Assembly: GCF_021044935.1 (NCBI RefSeq)
Contig: NZ_JAJNMP010000002.1
Span: 372,001-436,000 of the forward strand
Origin: Agromyces cavernae
GTDB lineage: Bacteria; Actinomycetota; Actinomycetes; Actinomycetales; Microbacteriaceae
Direction: 5' to 3'
DNA: 64,000 nucleotides
Shown here: in pieces, positions 32,501 to 42,506 of the stretch
Numbering within the stretch: position 1 is the stretch's first letter
Layout of the letters: the number at the start of each line of letters is the position of its first letter
Notes under the pieces: model-generated
Database searches by the model: none
The model's input: the letters and a program-made list of their open reading frames with translations, nothing else
What the model was told of the DNA's origin: nothing
Made by a program: the position numbers and the translations under genes

Positions 32501-35113
32501 GCGGTCGGATGCCTCGTCGGCGCGGTCGCCGTCGGCTCGGGTGATGACGGGGACGGCACTGCCGCCGCTCAGCGCCCCGGTCGACACCCGACGGCTGCGG
32601 GCGCGACCCTCGCCGGCCTTCTTCGGCGCGGGAAGCGCGTCGAGCACCGAGTCGAGGAGCACCTCGGCCTCGGGCACCCGTGCCGGCCGCTTGCGGTCGA
32701 CGGCGGGTGCGGGCAGGTCGATGATGGGCACGTCGGAGACGCCCGGCTCGGCAGGCGAAGGCTCGGCAGCGGGCACGTGGACGGATGCGTCGGGCTCGGC
32801 CGGTGCGTCGGCACGCGGCGCAGCGGGCGTTTCGGTCGGGCTCGAGACCGTCTCACCGGCACCCTGCTCCTGCGTCACCCGACGGTGACGACCGCGTCGA
32901 CGGCCCCCGGTCGACTCGACCGGCTTCTGCTCGGGCGCGGTCGATGCCGCGGTTTCGCTCGACGCCGCAGCAGGGGCATCTGCCGTCTCGGCCTTCGGCT
33001 CGCCGTGCGGAATCGTCGAAGCGGCGATCTGTGCGAGCGCGTGCTTCACGTCTTCGGTGATCGCGTGCGTGCCCGTGTGCGGCGCGGTCGACGCTGCAGG
33101 CTGCGACTGCTGCTGGCTGCCGCCACGGCCACGGCGGCGCTCGGGCTGCTGCGGAGCGCGGTGCTTCAGGATGGGCTCGTGGTGCACGATGATGCCGCGG
33201 CCTGCGCAGACCTCGCAGGGCTCGCTGAAGGTCTCGAGCAGGCCGAGACCGAGCTTCTTGCGGGTCATCTGCACGAGGCCGAGTGACGTGACCTCGGCGA
33301 CCTGGTGCTTGGTGCGATCCCGCGAAAGGCACTCGACGAGGCGGCGCAGCACGAGGTCGCGGTTGGACTCGAGCACCATGTCGATGAAGTCGACGACGAT
33401 GATGCCGCCGATGTCGCGCAGGCGCAGCTGGCGGACGATCTCTTCTGCCGCCTCGAGGTTGTTCTTGGTGACGGTCTCTTCGAGGTTGCCGCCCGAGCCG
33501 ACGAACTTGCCGGTGTTCACGTCGACGACGGTCATCGCCTCGGTGCGGTCGATGACGAGCGAGCCGCCCGAGGGCAGCCACACCTTGCGGTCGAGCGCCT
33601 TCTCGATCTGCTCGCTGATGCGGAACTCGTCGAACGAGTCGCGCTCGCCCGCGTAGGCCTCGACCCGATCGAGCAGGTCGGGCGCCACGGCGCGAAGGTA
33701 CTTCTCGATGGTCTGGCGCGCACCGTCGCCCTCGATGACCATCTTCTGGAAGTCCTCGTTGAAGACGTCGCGCACGATCTTGATGAGGAGGTCGGGCTCG
33801 GAGTGCAGCAGCGCCGGCGCCTGCACCTTCTCGAGGGTCGACTGCACGTCGGCCCACTGCGCGATGAGACGGTTGACGTCGAGCGTCAGCTGTTCTTCGG
33901 TCGCACCCTCGGCCGCTGTGCGCACGATGACGCCCTGGTTCTCGGGGAGCACCTCTTTGAGGATCTTCTTGAGACGCGCACGCTCGGTGTCGGGCAGCTT
34001 GCGGCTGATGCCGTTCATCGATCCGTTCGGCACGTACACGAGGTAGCGGCCGGGCAGTGAGACCTGGCTCGTGAGGCGCGCACCCTTGTGGCCCACCGGG
34101 TCCTTCGTGACCTGCACGAGCACTCGGTCGCCGGGCTTGAGCGCCAGTTCGATGCGGCGGGGCTGGTTCTTCTCGCCGTTCTCGGCGGCGGCGTCCCAGT
34201 CGACCTCGCCCGAGTAGAGCACCGCGTTGCGGCCTCGGCCGATGTCGACGAAGGCGGCCTCCATCGACGGGAGGACGTTCTGCACACGGCCGAGGTACAC
34301 ATTCCCGATGAGGGATGCGTCTTGGTTGCGGGCGACGTAGTGCTCGACGAGCACGCCGTCCTCGAGCACGCCGATCTGGATGCGGCCGCCCTTCTCGCGC
34401 ACGACCATCGAGCGGTCGACCGACTCGCGGCGCGCCAGGAACTCGGCCTCGGTGATCACTGCGCGCCGGCGACCGGCGTCTCGGCCGTCACGCCGGCGCT
34501 GCTTCTTCGCCTCGAGGCGCGTCGAGCCCTTGACCTTCTGCGGCTCGGTGATGAGCTCGGGCTCGCGGGGCTTGCGCACCTTGACGACGTTGTTGGCGGG
34601 CTCGTCTGCGGCGGGGCGACCCTCTTCGCCGCTGCGGCGACGGGTGCGGCGGCGCACGCTCGACGACTCGTCGGGCGCAGGCTCGCCGCGATCGGCGCGC
34701 TCGGGCCTTTCGGCCGGGACGAGCACGGGCGGAGCGTGGAAGATCAGCGACGTGGTCGTCAGCATGGTCGGGATCGGCGAGACCGGCGCCGCAGCGTCGT
34801 CGGCGACGACTGCGCCGGCATCTTCGGTCACGGCAGGTTCGTCGGACGGCTCCGTTTCGGATGCCTCGGCCTGCACCTGCTCATCGACCGGGGCGATCTG
34901 CTCGGAGCCGCTGCGCCCCTCGTCCGCGGCGGCCTCGTGCGCCGCCGATTCGCGAGTCGGGACATCCGCCTCGATGACGGGCTGCGGCTCGGCCGGAGGC
35001 GTCTCGACGGACTTGCCGCGCCCTCGCCGTGACCCGAAGAGGCCACCGCGTCGCCTCGGAGCGTTTCCGCGCGAGTCGGGTTCGTTCGTGTTCTTCTCGT
35101 TGCCTTCCACCAT
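32492..35113 (-). CDS. rne: ribonuclease E/G family endoribonuclease
   Basis: 873 aa from ATG 35113 (GGAG ten bases upstream). Main mRNA and rRNA processing nuclease. An N-terminal disordered, charged extension (about 1-230) precedes the S1 domain (HYVARNQDASLIGNVYLGRV). The RNase H-like/5' sensor region and DNase I-like catalytic region follow, with the metal-binding Asp residues in MTVVDVNTGKF and DIGGIIVVDFIDM. The Zn-link motif is CEVCAGRG. A disordered Ala/Pro/Glu tail (about 670-873) completes the actinobacterial RNase E architecture, catalytic core flanked by two long tails. An in-frame upstream reading to 35266 lacks support. Confidence 0.95.
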   Translation of the reverse strand: MVEGNEKNTNEPDSRGNAPRRRGGLFGSRRGRGKSVETPPAEPQPVIEADVPTRESAAHEAAADEGRSGSEQIAPVDEQVQAEASETEPSDEPAVTEDAGAVVADDAAAPVSPIPTMLTTTSLIFHAPPVLVPAERPERADRGEPAPDESSSVRRRTRRRSGEEGRPAADEPANNVVKVRKPREPELITEPQKVKGSTRLEAKKQRRRDGRDAGRRRAVITEAEFLARRESVDRSMVVREKGGRIQIGVLEDGVLVEHYVARNQDASLIGNVYLGRVQNVLPSMEAAFVDIGRGRNAVLYSGEVDWDAAAENGEKNQPRRIELALKPGDRVLVQVTKDPVGHKGARLTSQVSLPGRYLVYVPNGSMNGISRKLPDTERARLKKILKEVLPENQGVIVRTAAEGATEEQLTLDVNRLIAQWADVQSTLEKVQAPALLHSEPDLLIKIVRDVFNEDFQKMVIEGDGARQTIEKYLRAVAPDLLDRVEAYAGERDSFDEFRISEQIEKALDRKVWLPSGGSLVIDRTEAMTVVDVNTGKFVGSGGNLEETVTKNNLEAAEEIVRQLRLRDIGGIIVVDFIDMVLESNRDLVLRRLVECLSRDRTKHQVAEVTSLGLVQMTRKKLGLGLLETFSEPCEVCAGRGIIVHHEPILKHRAPQQPERRRGRGGSQQQSQPAASTAPHTGTHAITEDVKHALAQIAASTIPHGEPKAETADAPAAASSETAASTAPEQKPVESTGGRRRGRHRRVTQEQGAGETVSSPTETPAAPRADAPAEPDASVHVPAAEPSPAEPGVSDVPIIDLPAPAVDRKRPARVPEAEVLLDSVLDALPAPKKAGEGRARSRRVSTGALSGGSAVPVITRADGDRADEASDRSE

Positions 35114-35375
35114 CTCTGGTGCACTCCTACGCCGGTTGCGACGGCCGCGCCGTCGTTCCGTACTCTCTCGAGCGGTGCTGCGCCATGCGCAGCCCCGCCA
35201 ATCCTTCATCACTGCGACCGGCAGGTTGCCTGTGTCGCCACGTCTTGCGGGTTCGTTCCCGCCCACTGCGGATGCGGTGCATCCTCGAAGCCTTCGTCGG
35301 TGTCGCGCCGGGCGCGGCCCGGACGACTCCCTCGATTATCGCATGCTCTCACGGGAGACGGTGGAACCGGCATGC

Positions 35376-35381
35376 CAGAAT
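35376..35381 (+). promoter_or_regulatory. -10 box of the VKOR-family gene
   Basis: CAGAAT, seven bases before the ATG at 35389; leaderless geometry. Confidence 0.4.
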
Positions 35382-35388
35382 ACGGAGC

Positions 35389-36009
35389 ATGCCCGACCCC
35401 TCCCGACGTTCCCGGCCCCTCGCGTTCGCCGTGTTCCTGATCGTCGCGGGGGCGCTCGGCCTCCTCGCCGCCTTCGAACTCGCGCTCGAGAAGGTGCTCG
35501 TGCTGAGCGAGCCGGGGCACGTGCCGTCCTGCGATGTCGGCGTGCTCGTCGGGTGCGGTGTCAACCTCGGATCGGCGCAGGGCTCGGTGTTCGGGTTCCC
35601 GAACCCGTTCATCGGCCTGATGGCCTGGCCCGTCGTGATCACGATCGGCGTCGCACTGCTCGGCGGTGTGCGATTCCCGCGCTGGTTCTGGGTCGGGTTC
35701 AACCTCGGCGTCGCCGGCGCACTCGTCTTCGTCGGCTGGCTCATCGCGCAGAGCATCTACGTGCTCGACGTGCTGTGCCCGTGGTGCATGCTCACGTGGG
35801 CGGTCACCATCCCGACATTCTGGGCGGTCACGCTGTACAACCTTCGCGAAGGCAATATTCCCGTACCGGCACGTGTACGACGCCTCGCCGGAGCTTGGTT
35901 CGCATGGGTGCCGCTGATCACGATCGTCAGCTATGCGGTGGTCGTGCTGCTCGCGCAGGCGCAGATGAACGCGATCCCGCGGGTGCTGATCGACCTGCAG
36001 AACCTCTGA
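35389..36009 (+). CDS. vitamin K epoxide reductase (VKOR) family membrane protein
   Basis: 206 aa, five hydrophobic segments. Bacterial VKOR re-oxidises a DsbA-like thiol oxidase and passes electrons to quinone. The CPWC active-site motif lies at about residues 130-133 (VLDVLCPWCMLTW). The loop Cys pair is in VPSCDVGVLVGCGVNLG, and PFIGLMAWPVV is also typical. The ATG at 35389 follows a CAGAAT box by seven bases. No DsbA-like partner gene is adjacent. Role in exported-protein disulfide formation is family knowledge. Confidence 0.92.
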   Translation: MPDPSRRSRPLAFAVFLIVAGALGLLAAFELALEKVLVLSEPGHVPSCDVGVLVGCGVNLGSAQGSVFGFPNPFIGLMAWPVVITIGVALLGGVRFPRWFWVGFNLGVAGALVFVGWLIAQSIYVLDVLCPWCMLTWAVTIPTFWAVTLYNLREGNIPVPARVRRLAGAWFAWVPLITIVSYAVVVLLAQAQMNAIPRVLIDLQNL

Positions 36010-36044
36010 TCCAGCTCACGCGGGCTGAGGAGCGACGAAGGCGG

Positions 36045-36150
36045 CGGGTCGAGGAGGCGCGCAGCGCCGTCTCGAGACCAGCGTCCCGAAACCCGGAGAA
36101 CGCGTTGCGCTCCGGTTTCGAGACGGTCGCTTGCGCTCCCTCCTCAACCC
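36045..36150. repeat. imperfect inverted repeat (REP-like) between the VKOR gene and ndk
   Basis: Arms at 36045-36079 and 36114-36150 share the pattern GGGT-GAGGAGG ... CGTCTCGA-ACC in opposite orientation, with small indels. A shorter related stretch (GGGCTGAGGAGCGACG) precedes the left arm at about 36022. This resembles the multi-copy palindromic repeat commonly seen between genes in Microbacteriaceae. It lies between convergent stops and may also terminate transcription. Confidence 0.7.
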
Positions 36151-36157
36151 ACTGATC

Positions 36158-36580
36158 TCAGGCGAACCAGAGCGCGAGCTCGCGCTCGGCCGACTCGGCG
36201 GAGTCGGAGCCGTGCACGAGGTTCTGCTGCACCTTGAGGCCCCAGTCGCGGCCGAAGTCCCCGCGGATCGTGCCGGGGGCCGCCGTCGTCGGGTCGGTCG
36301 TGCCGGCGAGCACGCGGAAGCCCTCGATGACGCGGTTGCCCGCGACCCGGATGGCGACCGACGGACCCGACTGCATGAACTCGATGAGCGGCTCGTAGAA
36401 GGGCTTGCCCTCGTGCTCGGCGTAGTGCTTCGCGAGCAGCTCGCGGTCGGCCTGCACGAGCCGGATGTCGACGAGCGAATAGCCCTTGGCCTCGATTCGG
36501 CGCAGGATCTCTCCGCTGAGGTTGCGGGCGACCCCGTCGGGCTTCACGAGCACGAGGGTCTCTTCGATCGCACTGGTCAT
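36158..36580 (-). CDS. ndk: nucleoside diphosphate kinase
   Basis: Balances NTP pools by phosphate transfer through a phospho-His. 140 aa. LVLVKPDGVARNLSGEILRR at the N-terminus, RNLSGE and GPSVAIRVAG blocks, and the active-site His in NLVHGSDSAESAERELALWF. ATG 36580 overlaps the DUF4233 stop (ATGA) and has a GGAA-type Shine-Dalgarno. Last gene of the ileS-folC-DUF4233-ndk run. Confidence 0.97.
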   Translation of the reverse strand: MTSAIEETLVLVKPDGVARNLSGEILRRIEAKGYSLVDIRLVQADRELLAKHYAEHEGKPFYEPLIEFMQSGPSVAIRVAGNRVIEGFRVLAGTTDPTTAAPGTIRGDFGRDWGLKVQQNLVHGSDSAESAERELALWFA

Positions 36581-37032
36581 TGCTGTTCCTTCCCTGCCGC
36601 GGCGTCTGCCGCGTGCTGTCGGTCGATGCGGGCCCCGACGACCATGGCATACCACCACATGCCGCCGAAGATCACCCCGACGACGAACATCGCCGGGTTG
36701 AGGAAGCCTGACGCGAGGATCAGCAGCTGCAGCGTCCAGCCGAGCGCGTACGCCCACCGGTGGCGCAGCAGCCCGATCGTCACGATCAGGGCCACGATGA
36801 TGACGCCGCCTGCCGCGAGGGCGACCCACGACGGCAGCACGCCTGCCGGCTCGCCCTGGGCGAGGCCCCAGATCACGAGGGCGGCGAGGAACACGATGAG
36901 CGCCTCGCACGCGAGGATGACCGCGGCGAGGCTCTGTCGCAGGGATCGCGCCGGGCGTGCCGGACGTGCCTGCTGCGCCGTCGCATCGTCGGGTGTCTCG
37001 GGTGTCGGTTCGGACGGTTCCGGCGCGGTCAT
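36577..37032 (-). CDS. DUF4233 domain-containing membrane protein
   Basis: 151 aa. A polar N-terminus (about 35 residues) and four transmembrane segments (LAAVILACEALIVFLAALVIWG; WVALAAGGVIIVALIVTIGLL; ALGWTLQLLILASGFL; MFVVGVIFGGMWWYAMVVG). DUF4233 genes lie between folC and ndk in many Actinobacteria, as here. The start ATG shares one base with the folC TGA and the stop overlaps ndk. Function unknown. Confidence 0.9.
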   Translation of the reverse strand: MTAPEPSEPTPETPDDATAQQARPARPARSLRQSLAAVILACEALIVFLAALVIWGLAQGEPAGVLPSWVALAAGGVIIVALIVTIGLLRHRWAYALGWTLQLLILASGFLNPAMFVVGVIFGGMWWYAMVVGARIDRQHAADAAAGKEQQ

Positions 37033-38396
37033 CAGCGCCCCCATTCCCGGTCGTCGGCGATGATCATGGCCTCGCCGACGAGCGCGATCGAACCGGCCAC
37101 GACTACTGCGCGCTTGGGGGCTTCCGCCGCCCAGGCGCGGGCCTCGTCGAGCGCGTCGTCGAGACGGGGCGCGACACTCACGCGGTCGGCGCCGATGCGA
37201 TCGGCGACGAAGGCGCCGAGCTGCTCGGCAGGCACCGCACGGTCGCTCTCGGGGGCGGTCACCACGAACGGGCCCGCGCGGCGGGCGAGCGCGTCGACGA
37301 TGCCGGCGACGTCCTTGTCGGCGAGGACGCCGAAGACGAACGCCACCTCGTCGAAGTCGAAGTACTCCTCGAGCCCGGCGATGAGCGCAGCTGCGCCGTG
37401 CGGGTTGTGGGCCGCATCGACGATGATCGTCGGTTCGGCACCGACGACCTGCAGGCGACCGGGCGACGTCGCCGCAGCGAGGCCCTGCGCGACGACGGAG
37501 TCGGCGAGGCGCACCGATCCGCCGCCGATGAATGCCTCGACCGCGGCCACCGCGACGGCGGCGTTCTCGGCCTGGTGCCGTCCGAAGAGCGGCAGCTGGA
37601 GGTCGGCGTACTCACCCGCGAGACCGCGGATCGTCACGAGCTGGCCGCCGACGGCGACCGTTGAGTCGACGACCGCGAACGCGTCTCCCTCGACCGCGAG
37701 CGTCGACTCGGTCAGGTCGGCCGCCTGCTCGAGGACCGCGAGCGCCTCATCGGGCTGGATGGCCGTCACGACGGAGGCCGCCGGCTTGATGATGCCCGAC
37801 TTCGTGCGCGCGATCGCCTCGATGGTCGAGCCGAGCCGGCCCTCGTGGTCGAGCGCGATCGGGGTGAACACCGCGACCTGCCCATCGGCGACGTTCGTCG
37901 AGTCCCATTCGCCGCCCATGCCGACCTCGAGCACGACGACGTCGACCGGCGCGTCGGCGAAGCACGCGAAGGCGAGCGCGGTGAGCACCTCGAAGAAGGT
38001 GAGCGGTGCCTCGCCGGCCTGTTCGAGCTCGACGTCGACGATCGCGATGAAGGGGAGGATCTCCTCCCAGTTGCGAGCCACGGCCTCGTCGTCGATGGGT
38101 TCCCCGTCGATGCGGATGCGCTCGGTGAAGCGCTCGAGGTGCGGACTCGTGAGCAGTCCGGTGCGCAGGCCCGACGCGCGCAGCAGGCTCTCGATCATGC
38201 GACTCGTCGAGGTCTTGCCGTTCGTGCCGGTGATGTGGATCACCGGCGCCGCGCGGTGCGGGTCGCCGAGCAGCTCGACGGTTCGGCGGGTCGGTGCCAG
38301 CCGGGGACGGGGCGAGCCCTCGCCCACGCGTGCGAGCAGCGCCGCGAACACCGCGTCGGCGGCGGCGCGGGCGTCGTGGTCGATCTCGTCGTTCAC
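37032..38396 (-). CDS. folC: bifunctional folylpolyglutamate synthase / dihydrofolate synthase
   Basis: Adds glutamate to dihydropteroate and to folates. 454 aa, of Mur-ligase type. ATP loop [19 protein letters not shown] (about residues 52-70), [17 protein letters not shown], the carbamylated-Lys region [21 protein letters not shown], and [16 protein letters not shown] in the C-terminal domain. The 5' end (ATG 38396) overlaps the ileS stop at 38393 by four bases; the 3' end touches DUF4233. Confidence 0.95.
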   Translation of the reverse strand: MNDEIDHDARAAADAVFAALLARVGEGSPRPRLAPTRRTVELLGDPHRAAPVIHITGTNGKTSTSRMIESLLRASGLRTGLLTSPHLERFTERIRIDGEPIDDEAVARNWEEILPFIAIVDVELEQAGEAPLTFFEVLTALAFACFADAPVDVVVLEVGMGGEWDSTNVADGQVAVFTPIALDHEGRLGSTIEAIARTKSGIIKPAASVVTAIQPDEALAVLEQAADLTESTLAVEGDAFAVVDSTVAVGGQLVTIRGLAGEYADLQLPLFGRHQAENAAVAVAAVEAFIGGGSVRLADSVVAQGLAAATSPGRLQVVGAEPTIIVDAAHNPHGAAALIAGLEEYFDFDEVAFVFGVLADKDVAGIVDALARRAGPFVVTAPESDRAVPAEQLGAFVADRIGADRVSVAPRLDDALDEARAWAAEAPKRAVVVAGSIALVGEAMIIADDREWGR

Positions 38397-41300
38397 GCCT
38401 TCTCCAATCCGATGATCAGTGTCGTGCCCCCTGCGAGCGGCTGTATTCCCGACCCGGTCACCGCGTCGAGCTCGGCGAGTTCGAGTGTCGTCGCGAGCGT
38501 CTCACCCGAGATCAGCTCGCGATGCCCCTCGGCCGACGCACGGCTCTCGTCGTCGAGCGACAGCCTGAGCCGGATGCGGTCGCCGACCTCGAGCCCGGCG
38601 GCCTTGCGCGCGTCCTGCACGGCGCGCACGATGTCGCGCGCCCTGCCCTCGGCCTCGAGGTCGGCCGTCGTCGCCGTGTCGAGGATGACGAATCCGCCGT
38701 CGGCGAGCAACGCGAGGGCGCTCTGCCCGTCGCCCGAGCCACCGGCTTCGAGCACGAGGTCGTACTCCCCCGGCTCGAGCGCGATGCCGCCCGCGACGAC
38801 GGAGTCGCCGTCGAGCGACCAGTCACCGGCCCTCGCCGCCTGGATCGCCTGCTGCACCGACTTGCCGAGCCTCGGCCCCGCCGCCCGGGCGTTGACGCTC
38901 AAGCGCTTGGTGACCCCGTACGCCTCTGCGCTCGACCCGTCGAGCGAGACGAGGTCGACGGACTTCACGTTGAGCTCGTCACGCAGGATCGCTTCGAACG
39001 GAGCGAGGCCCGCGGCATCCGTCGTGACGATCGTGAGGCTCGCGAGCGGCAGCCGCACCCGGCGGCCCGCCTGCTTGCGCAGGGCGAGGGCCGCGCCGCT
39101 GATCTCGCGCACCGCGTCCATGGCGGCGACGAGCGCATCGTCGGCCGGGAACTCGTCGGCATCGGGCCAATCGGCCAGGTGCACGCTGCGGCCGCCCGTG
39201 AGCCCGCGCCACACCTGCTCGGACATGAGGGGCAGCAGCGGAGCCGAGAGGCGGGTCAGCGTCTCGAGCACGGTGAACAGCGTGTCGAACGCCTCGCGGC
39301 CGTTGCCGTCGGCGTCGACGCCCGCCCAGAACCGATCGCGCGAACGACGGACGTACCAGTTCGTGAGCACGTCGCCGAAGTCGCGCAGCTTCTGCGCGGC
39401 GAGGGTCGTGTCGAAGTCCTCGAGATCTTCGGTGACGCGGGTCACGAGATCGCGCAGCTTCGCCAGCAGGTAGCGGTCGAGCACGTCGGTCGAGTCGGTG
39501 CGCCGCTGAGCCTCGTACCCCGTGGTCGCCGGGTCGGTCGACCGGCGCGCGGTGTTCGCATACAGAGAGAAGAAGTACCAGGTGCTCCAGAGCGGCAGCA
39601 TGAACTGGCGCACGCCCTCGCGGATGCCCTCTTCGGTGACGACGAGGTTTCCGCCGCGGAGCACGGGGCTCGACATCAGGAACCAGCGCATCGCGTCGGA
39701 GCCGTCGCGGTCGAAGACCTCGTTCACGTCGGGGTAGTTGCGCAGCGACTTCGACATCTTCTGGCCGTCGCTGCCCAGCACGATGCCGTGGCTCACGACG
39801 TTCTTGAACGCCACCCGGTCGAAGAGCGCCGTGGACAGGACGTGCATGACGTAGAACCAGCCGCGTGTCTGCCCGATGTACTCGACGATGAAGTCGGCGG
39901 GCTGGCGGGTGTCGAACCACTCCTGGTTCTCGAACGGGTAGTGCACCTGGGCGAACGGCATCGACCCCGAGTCGAACCACACGTCGAAGACGTCTGGGAT
40001 TCGCCGCATCGTCGAACGACCGGTGGGGTCATCGGGGTTCGGCCGCGTGAGGTCGTCGATGTAGGGCCGGTGCAGGTCTGGCTCGCCGTCGGGGTTGCGC
40101 GGCAGCGTGCCGAAGTCGCGCTCGAGGTCGGCGAGCGACCCGTAGACGTCGACGCGTGGGTGTGCCGGGTCGTCGCTCTTCCACACGGGGATCGGCGAGC
40201 CGAAGTAGCGGTTGCGGCTGATCGACCAGTCGCGCGCGCCGGCGACCCACTTGCCGAACTGGCCCTCCTTGACGTTCTCGGGCACCCAGGTGACCTCCTG
40301 GTTGAGGTCGCCCATGCGGTCGCGGAACTCGGAGACGCGGATGAACCAGCTCGAGACCGCCTTGTAGATGAGCGGGTTGCGGCACCGCCAGCAGTGCGGG
40401 TACGAGTGCACGTAGCTCGCCTCGCGGAGCAGCCGCCCCTCGGCCTTCAGCAGCCGGATGAGCGGCCTGTTGGCGTCGCTCCAGAGCATTCCCGCGACAT
40501 CGGTCACGGCAGGCAGGAACCTGCCGCCCTCGTCGAGCGAGATGATGACCGGGATGCCGGCCGCCTCGCCGATCTTCTGGTCCTCCTCGCCGTACGCGGG
40601 TGCCTGGTGCACGATGCCCGTGCCGTCTTCGGTCGTGACGTAGTCGGCGACGAGCATGCGCCACGCGTGCTGCACCCCGTAGGCCTCGACGTCGGCGTAG
40701 TAGTCGAAGAGGCGGTCGTAGGTGACGCCGTCGAGATCGGCACCGCGCACGGTGCGCGAGATCGCCGCGCGGGCGGTGTCGGCGTCGTCGTAGCCGAGTT
40801 CCTTCGCGTAGTTGCCGACGAGGTCGGCGGCGAGCAGGTACTCGCCGCCGAGCACCTCGGTGTCGGATGCCCCGTCGCCGGCCTTCTCGCGAAGCACGGT
40901 TGCGTCGGGGGTGCCGTTCGGCCCGGCGGGAACGACGGCGTACTCGATGTCTGGACCGACCGCGAGGGCGAAGTTCGTGGGCAGCGTCCACGGGGTCGTG
41001 GTCCACGCCAGAGCGCGCACGGCGGTGAGGCCCAGCGACTCCGCCTTGGCGCCGGTGAGCGGGAAGGTCACCGTCACGGTCTGGTCCTGCACGTCCTTGT
41101 AGACGTCGTCGTCCATTCGCAGCTCGTGGTTCGACAGCGGCGTCTGGTCGCGCCAGCAATACGGCAGCACGCGGTAGCCCTCATAGGCGAGACCCTTGTC
41201 GTGCAGGGTCTTGAACGCCCAGATCACCGACTCCATGAACGTGACGTCGAGCGTCTTGTAGTCGTTCTCGAAGTCGACCCAGCGCGCCTGCCGGGTGACG

Positions 41301-41731
41301 TAGTCCTGCCACTCCTTCGTGTAGCGCAGCACCGCGGTGCGCGCGGCCTCGTTGAAGGCCGCGATGCCCATCTCCTCGATCTCGCTCTTGTCGGTGATGC
41401 CGAGCTGGCGCTCGGCCTCGAGCTCGGCGGGGAGTCCGTGCGTGTCCCATCCGAAGCGGCGGTGCACCTGCCGGCCGCGCATGGTCTGGAAGCGCGGGAA
41501 GACGTCTTTGGCGTACCCGGTCAGCAGGTGGCCGTAGTGCGGCAGCCCGTTGGCGAAGGGCGGGCCGTCGTTGAAGACCCATTCGGGCGCGCCCCGCCGC
41601 TGGTCGATCGATGCCTGGAAGGTGCCGTCGGCGTTCCAGAACGCGAGCACCTCGCGCTCGATGGCGGGGAAGCTCGGCGATGGCGCGACGCCGGAGGCGG
41701 CGGACTCTGCATCCTGGCCCTTGGGGTACAA
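38393..41731 (-). CDS. ileS: isoleucyl-tRNA synthetase
   Basis: Class I aminoacyl-tRNA synthetase charging tRNA-Ile, with a CP1 editing domain. 1112 aa, the long actinobacterial (eukaryote-like) form. The signature HYGH is at residues 65-68, KMSKS in [15 protein letters not shown] (about residue 640). Other typical blocks are [20 protein letters not shown] and [12 protein letters not shown]. The start is taken as TTG 41731 because an AGGAGGAG Shine-Dalgarno lies four to five bases before it and the T-box leader occupies the sequence upstream. The frame stays open into the leader but that part is not protein-like. Confidence 0.95.
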   Translation of the reverse strand: MYPKGQDAESAASGVAPSPSFPAIEREVLAFWNADGTFQASIDQRRGAPEWVFNDGPPFANGLPHYGHLLTGYAKDVFPRFQTMRGRQVHRRFGWDTHGLPAELEAERQLGITDKSEIEEMGIAAFNEAARTAVLRYTKEWQDYVTRQARWVDFENDYKTLDVTFMESVIWAFKTLHDKGLAYEGYRVLPYCWRDQTPLSNHELRMDDDVYKDVQDQTVTVTFPLTGAKAESLGLTAVRALAWTTTPWTLPTNFALAVGPDIEYAVVPAGPNGTPDATVLREKAGDGASDTEVLGGEYLLAADLVGNYAKELGYDDADTARAAISRTVRGADLDGVTYDRLFDYYADVEAYGVQHAWRMLVADYVTTEDGTGIVHQAPAYGEEDQKIGEAAGIPVIISLDEGGRFLPAVTDVAGMLWSDANRPLIRLLKAEGRLLREASYVHSYPHCWRCRNPLIYKAVSSWFIRVSEFRDRMGDLNQEVTWVPENVKEGQFGKWVAGARDWSISRNRYFGSPIPVWKSDDPAHPRVDVYGSLADLERDFGTLPRNPDGEPDLHRPYIDDLTRPNPDDPTGRSTMRRIPDVFDVWFDSGSMPFAQVHYPFENQEWFDTRQPADFIVEYIGQTRGWFYVMHVLSTALFDRVAFKNVVSHGIVLGSDGQKMSKSLRNYPDVNEVFDRDGSDAMRWFLMSSPVLRGGNLVVTEEGIREGVRQFMLPLWSTWYFFSLYANTARRSTDPATTGYEAQRRTDSTDVLDRYLLAKLRDLVTRVTEDLEDFDTTLAAQKLRDFGDVLTNWYVRRSRDRFWAGVDADGNGREAFDTLFTVLETLTRLSAPLLPLMSEQVWRGLTGGRSVHLADWPDADEFPADDALVAAMDAVREISGAALALRKQAGRRVRLPLASLTIVTTDAAGLAPFEAILRDELNVKSVDLVSLDGSSAEAYGVTKRLSVNARAAGPRLGKSVQQAIQAARAGDWSLDGDSVVAGGIALEPGEYDLVLEAGGSGDGQSALALLADGGFVILDTATTADLEAEGRARDIVRAVQDARKAAGLEVGDRIRLRLSLDDESRASAEGHRELISGETLATTLELAELDAVTGSGIQPLAGGTTLIIGLEKA

Positions 41732-41734
41732 CGT

Positions 41735-41955
41735 TCTCCTCCTGGATGGACTTGCCTGATCCACGAGGACGGCCGACTCGACGAGTTCAGCCGCGGTACC
41801 ACCCCGCTTGCGCCTCGATCCGTCGACTCGCTCGGGATCGCTGCACCGCTTGTTCTTAGGCTGTGACGGGCCTGACCCGTTCGGTTCTACTGGGCGTTCG
41901 CCGTTCTTCCGAAGACTCCCCGGTGATGGCCGGTTCGATGTCGTTCCCACGAGTG
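41735..41955 (-). promoter_or_regulatory. T-box riboswitch of ileS (translational type)
   Basis: The minus strand contains the T-box core GGGGTGGTACCGCGG (about 41791-41806). A stem I region upstream carries a candidate ATC (Ile) specifier at 41925-41927 in GGCCATCACCGGGGAG, plus the conserved CTTCGGAAGAACGG and AGTAGAACCGAACGGG segments. No intrinsic terminator precedes ileS. Instead an AGGAGGAG Shine-Dalgarno lies at 41736-41743, and a TCCTC stretch (41765-41769 complement) could sequester it. This is the actinobacterial ileS design in which uncharged tRNA-Ile frees the ribosome binding site. Confidence 0.9.
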
Positions 41956-41982
41956 TATCGGGTCGATGCGAACGACGCGCGA

Positions 41983-42378
41983 TCACCGGGTCGGCATCGG
42001 GCGCTGCACTCCGGTCGCCTGCGGCGTCCACCGATAGGCCTCGTGGATGAGCGCGAGGAGCGCGCCCTCGGACACGTCGTGCGACTTCGCCTCGTCGACG
42101 AGGTCGTGGATCGCCCCGGCGAGCGCGGCGTGCCCCCCGATGCGGACGGCCACGACGGCGCCGCGCCCGCGGTGCAGTTCGATGAGCCGCTCGTCGCGCA
42201 GCACGTGATAGGCGCGCAGCACGGTGTGCACGTTGAGATCGAGCGCGGCCGCGAGCTCTCGGGCGGCAGGCAGCCGCTCACCGCCCGACAGCCGACCGTC
42301 GACGATCGACGCGCGTATGCCCGAGACCAACTGCTCGTAGAGCGGGGTCGCGAGCGTCGGATCGATGCGGATGAGCAC
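41983..42378 (-). CDS. GntR family regulator, YtrA-like
   Basis: 131 aa. N-terminal winged HTH (about residues 5-75: [49 protein letters not shown]) followed by a short helical dimerisation tail (about 80-125) typical of the YtrA subgroup. The start is GTG 42378. It is divergent from the peptide-type ABC transporter operon, and a palindrome in the gap fits its operator. YtrA regulators usually control adjacent ABC transporters. Its 3' end lies close to the ileS leader start. Confidence 0.9.
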   Translation of the reverse strand: MLIRIDPTLATPLYEQLVSGIRASIVDGRLSGGERLPAARELAAALDLNVHTVLRAYHVLRDERLIELHRGRGAVVAVRIGGHAALAGAIHDLVDEAKSHDVSEGALLALIHEAYRWTPQATGVQRPMPTR

Positions 42379-42385
42379 TCTGAAA

Positions 42386-42410
42386 TTCTATTCTTCTATG
42401 TGAAATAGAA
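42386..42410. promoter_or_regulatory. probable GntR operator
   Basis: Inverted repeat TTCTATT (42386-42392) and AATAGAA (42404-42410) separated by 11 bases, in an A/T-rich patch beginning eight bases from the gntR start. It could control the regulator and the transporter operon on the other side. Confidence 0.6.
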
Positions 42411-42506
42411 CAACTTGCTTGTCCGAGCTTCTGCGCGGTGTCAGGATGATTCCGGGCTCCGAATGAGCGGATGCCACTGCCACTCCCCCTCGTCGCAAGG
42501 AACTCG

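Noticed and set aside
38294..41866. Very long open frame on the plus strand opposite ileS
   Set aside because: It is antisense to a clear isoleucyl-tRNA synthetase. Its His/Arg/Val-rich sequence is the usual product of reading high-GC codons in the complementary frame and shows no domain.
41732..42031. N-terminal extension of ileS reaching the upstream region
   Set aside because: This part overlaps the T-box leader, is poorly protein-like, and a strong ribosome binding site precedes TTG 41731.
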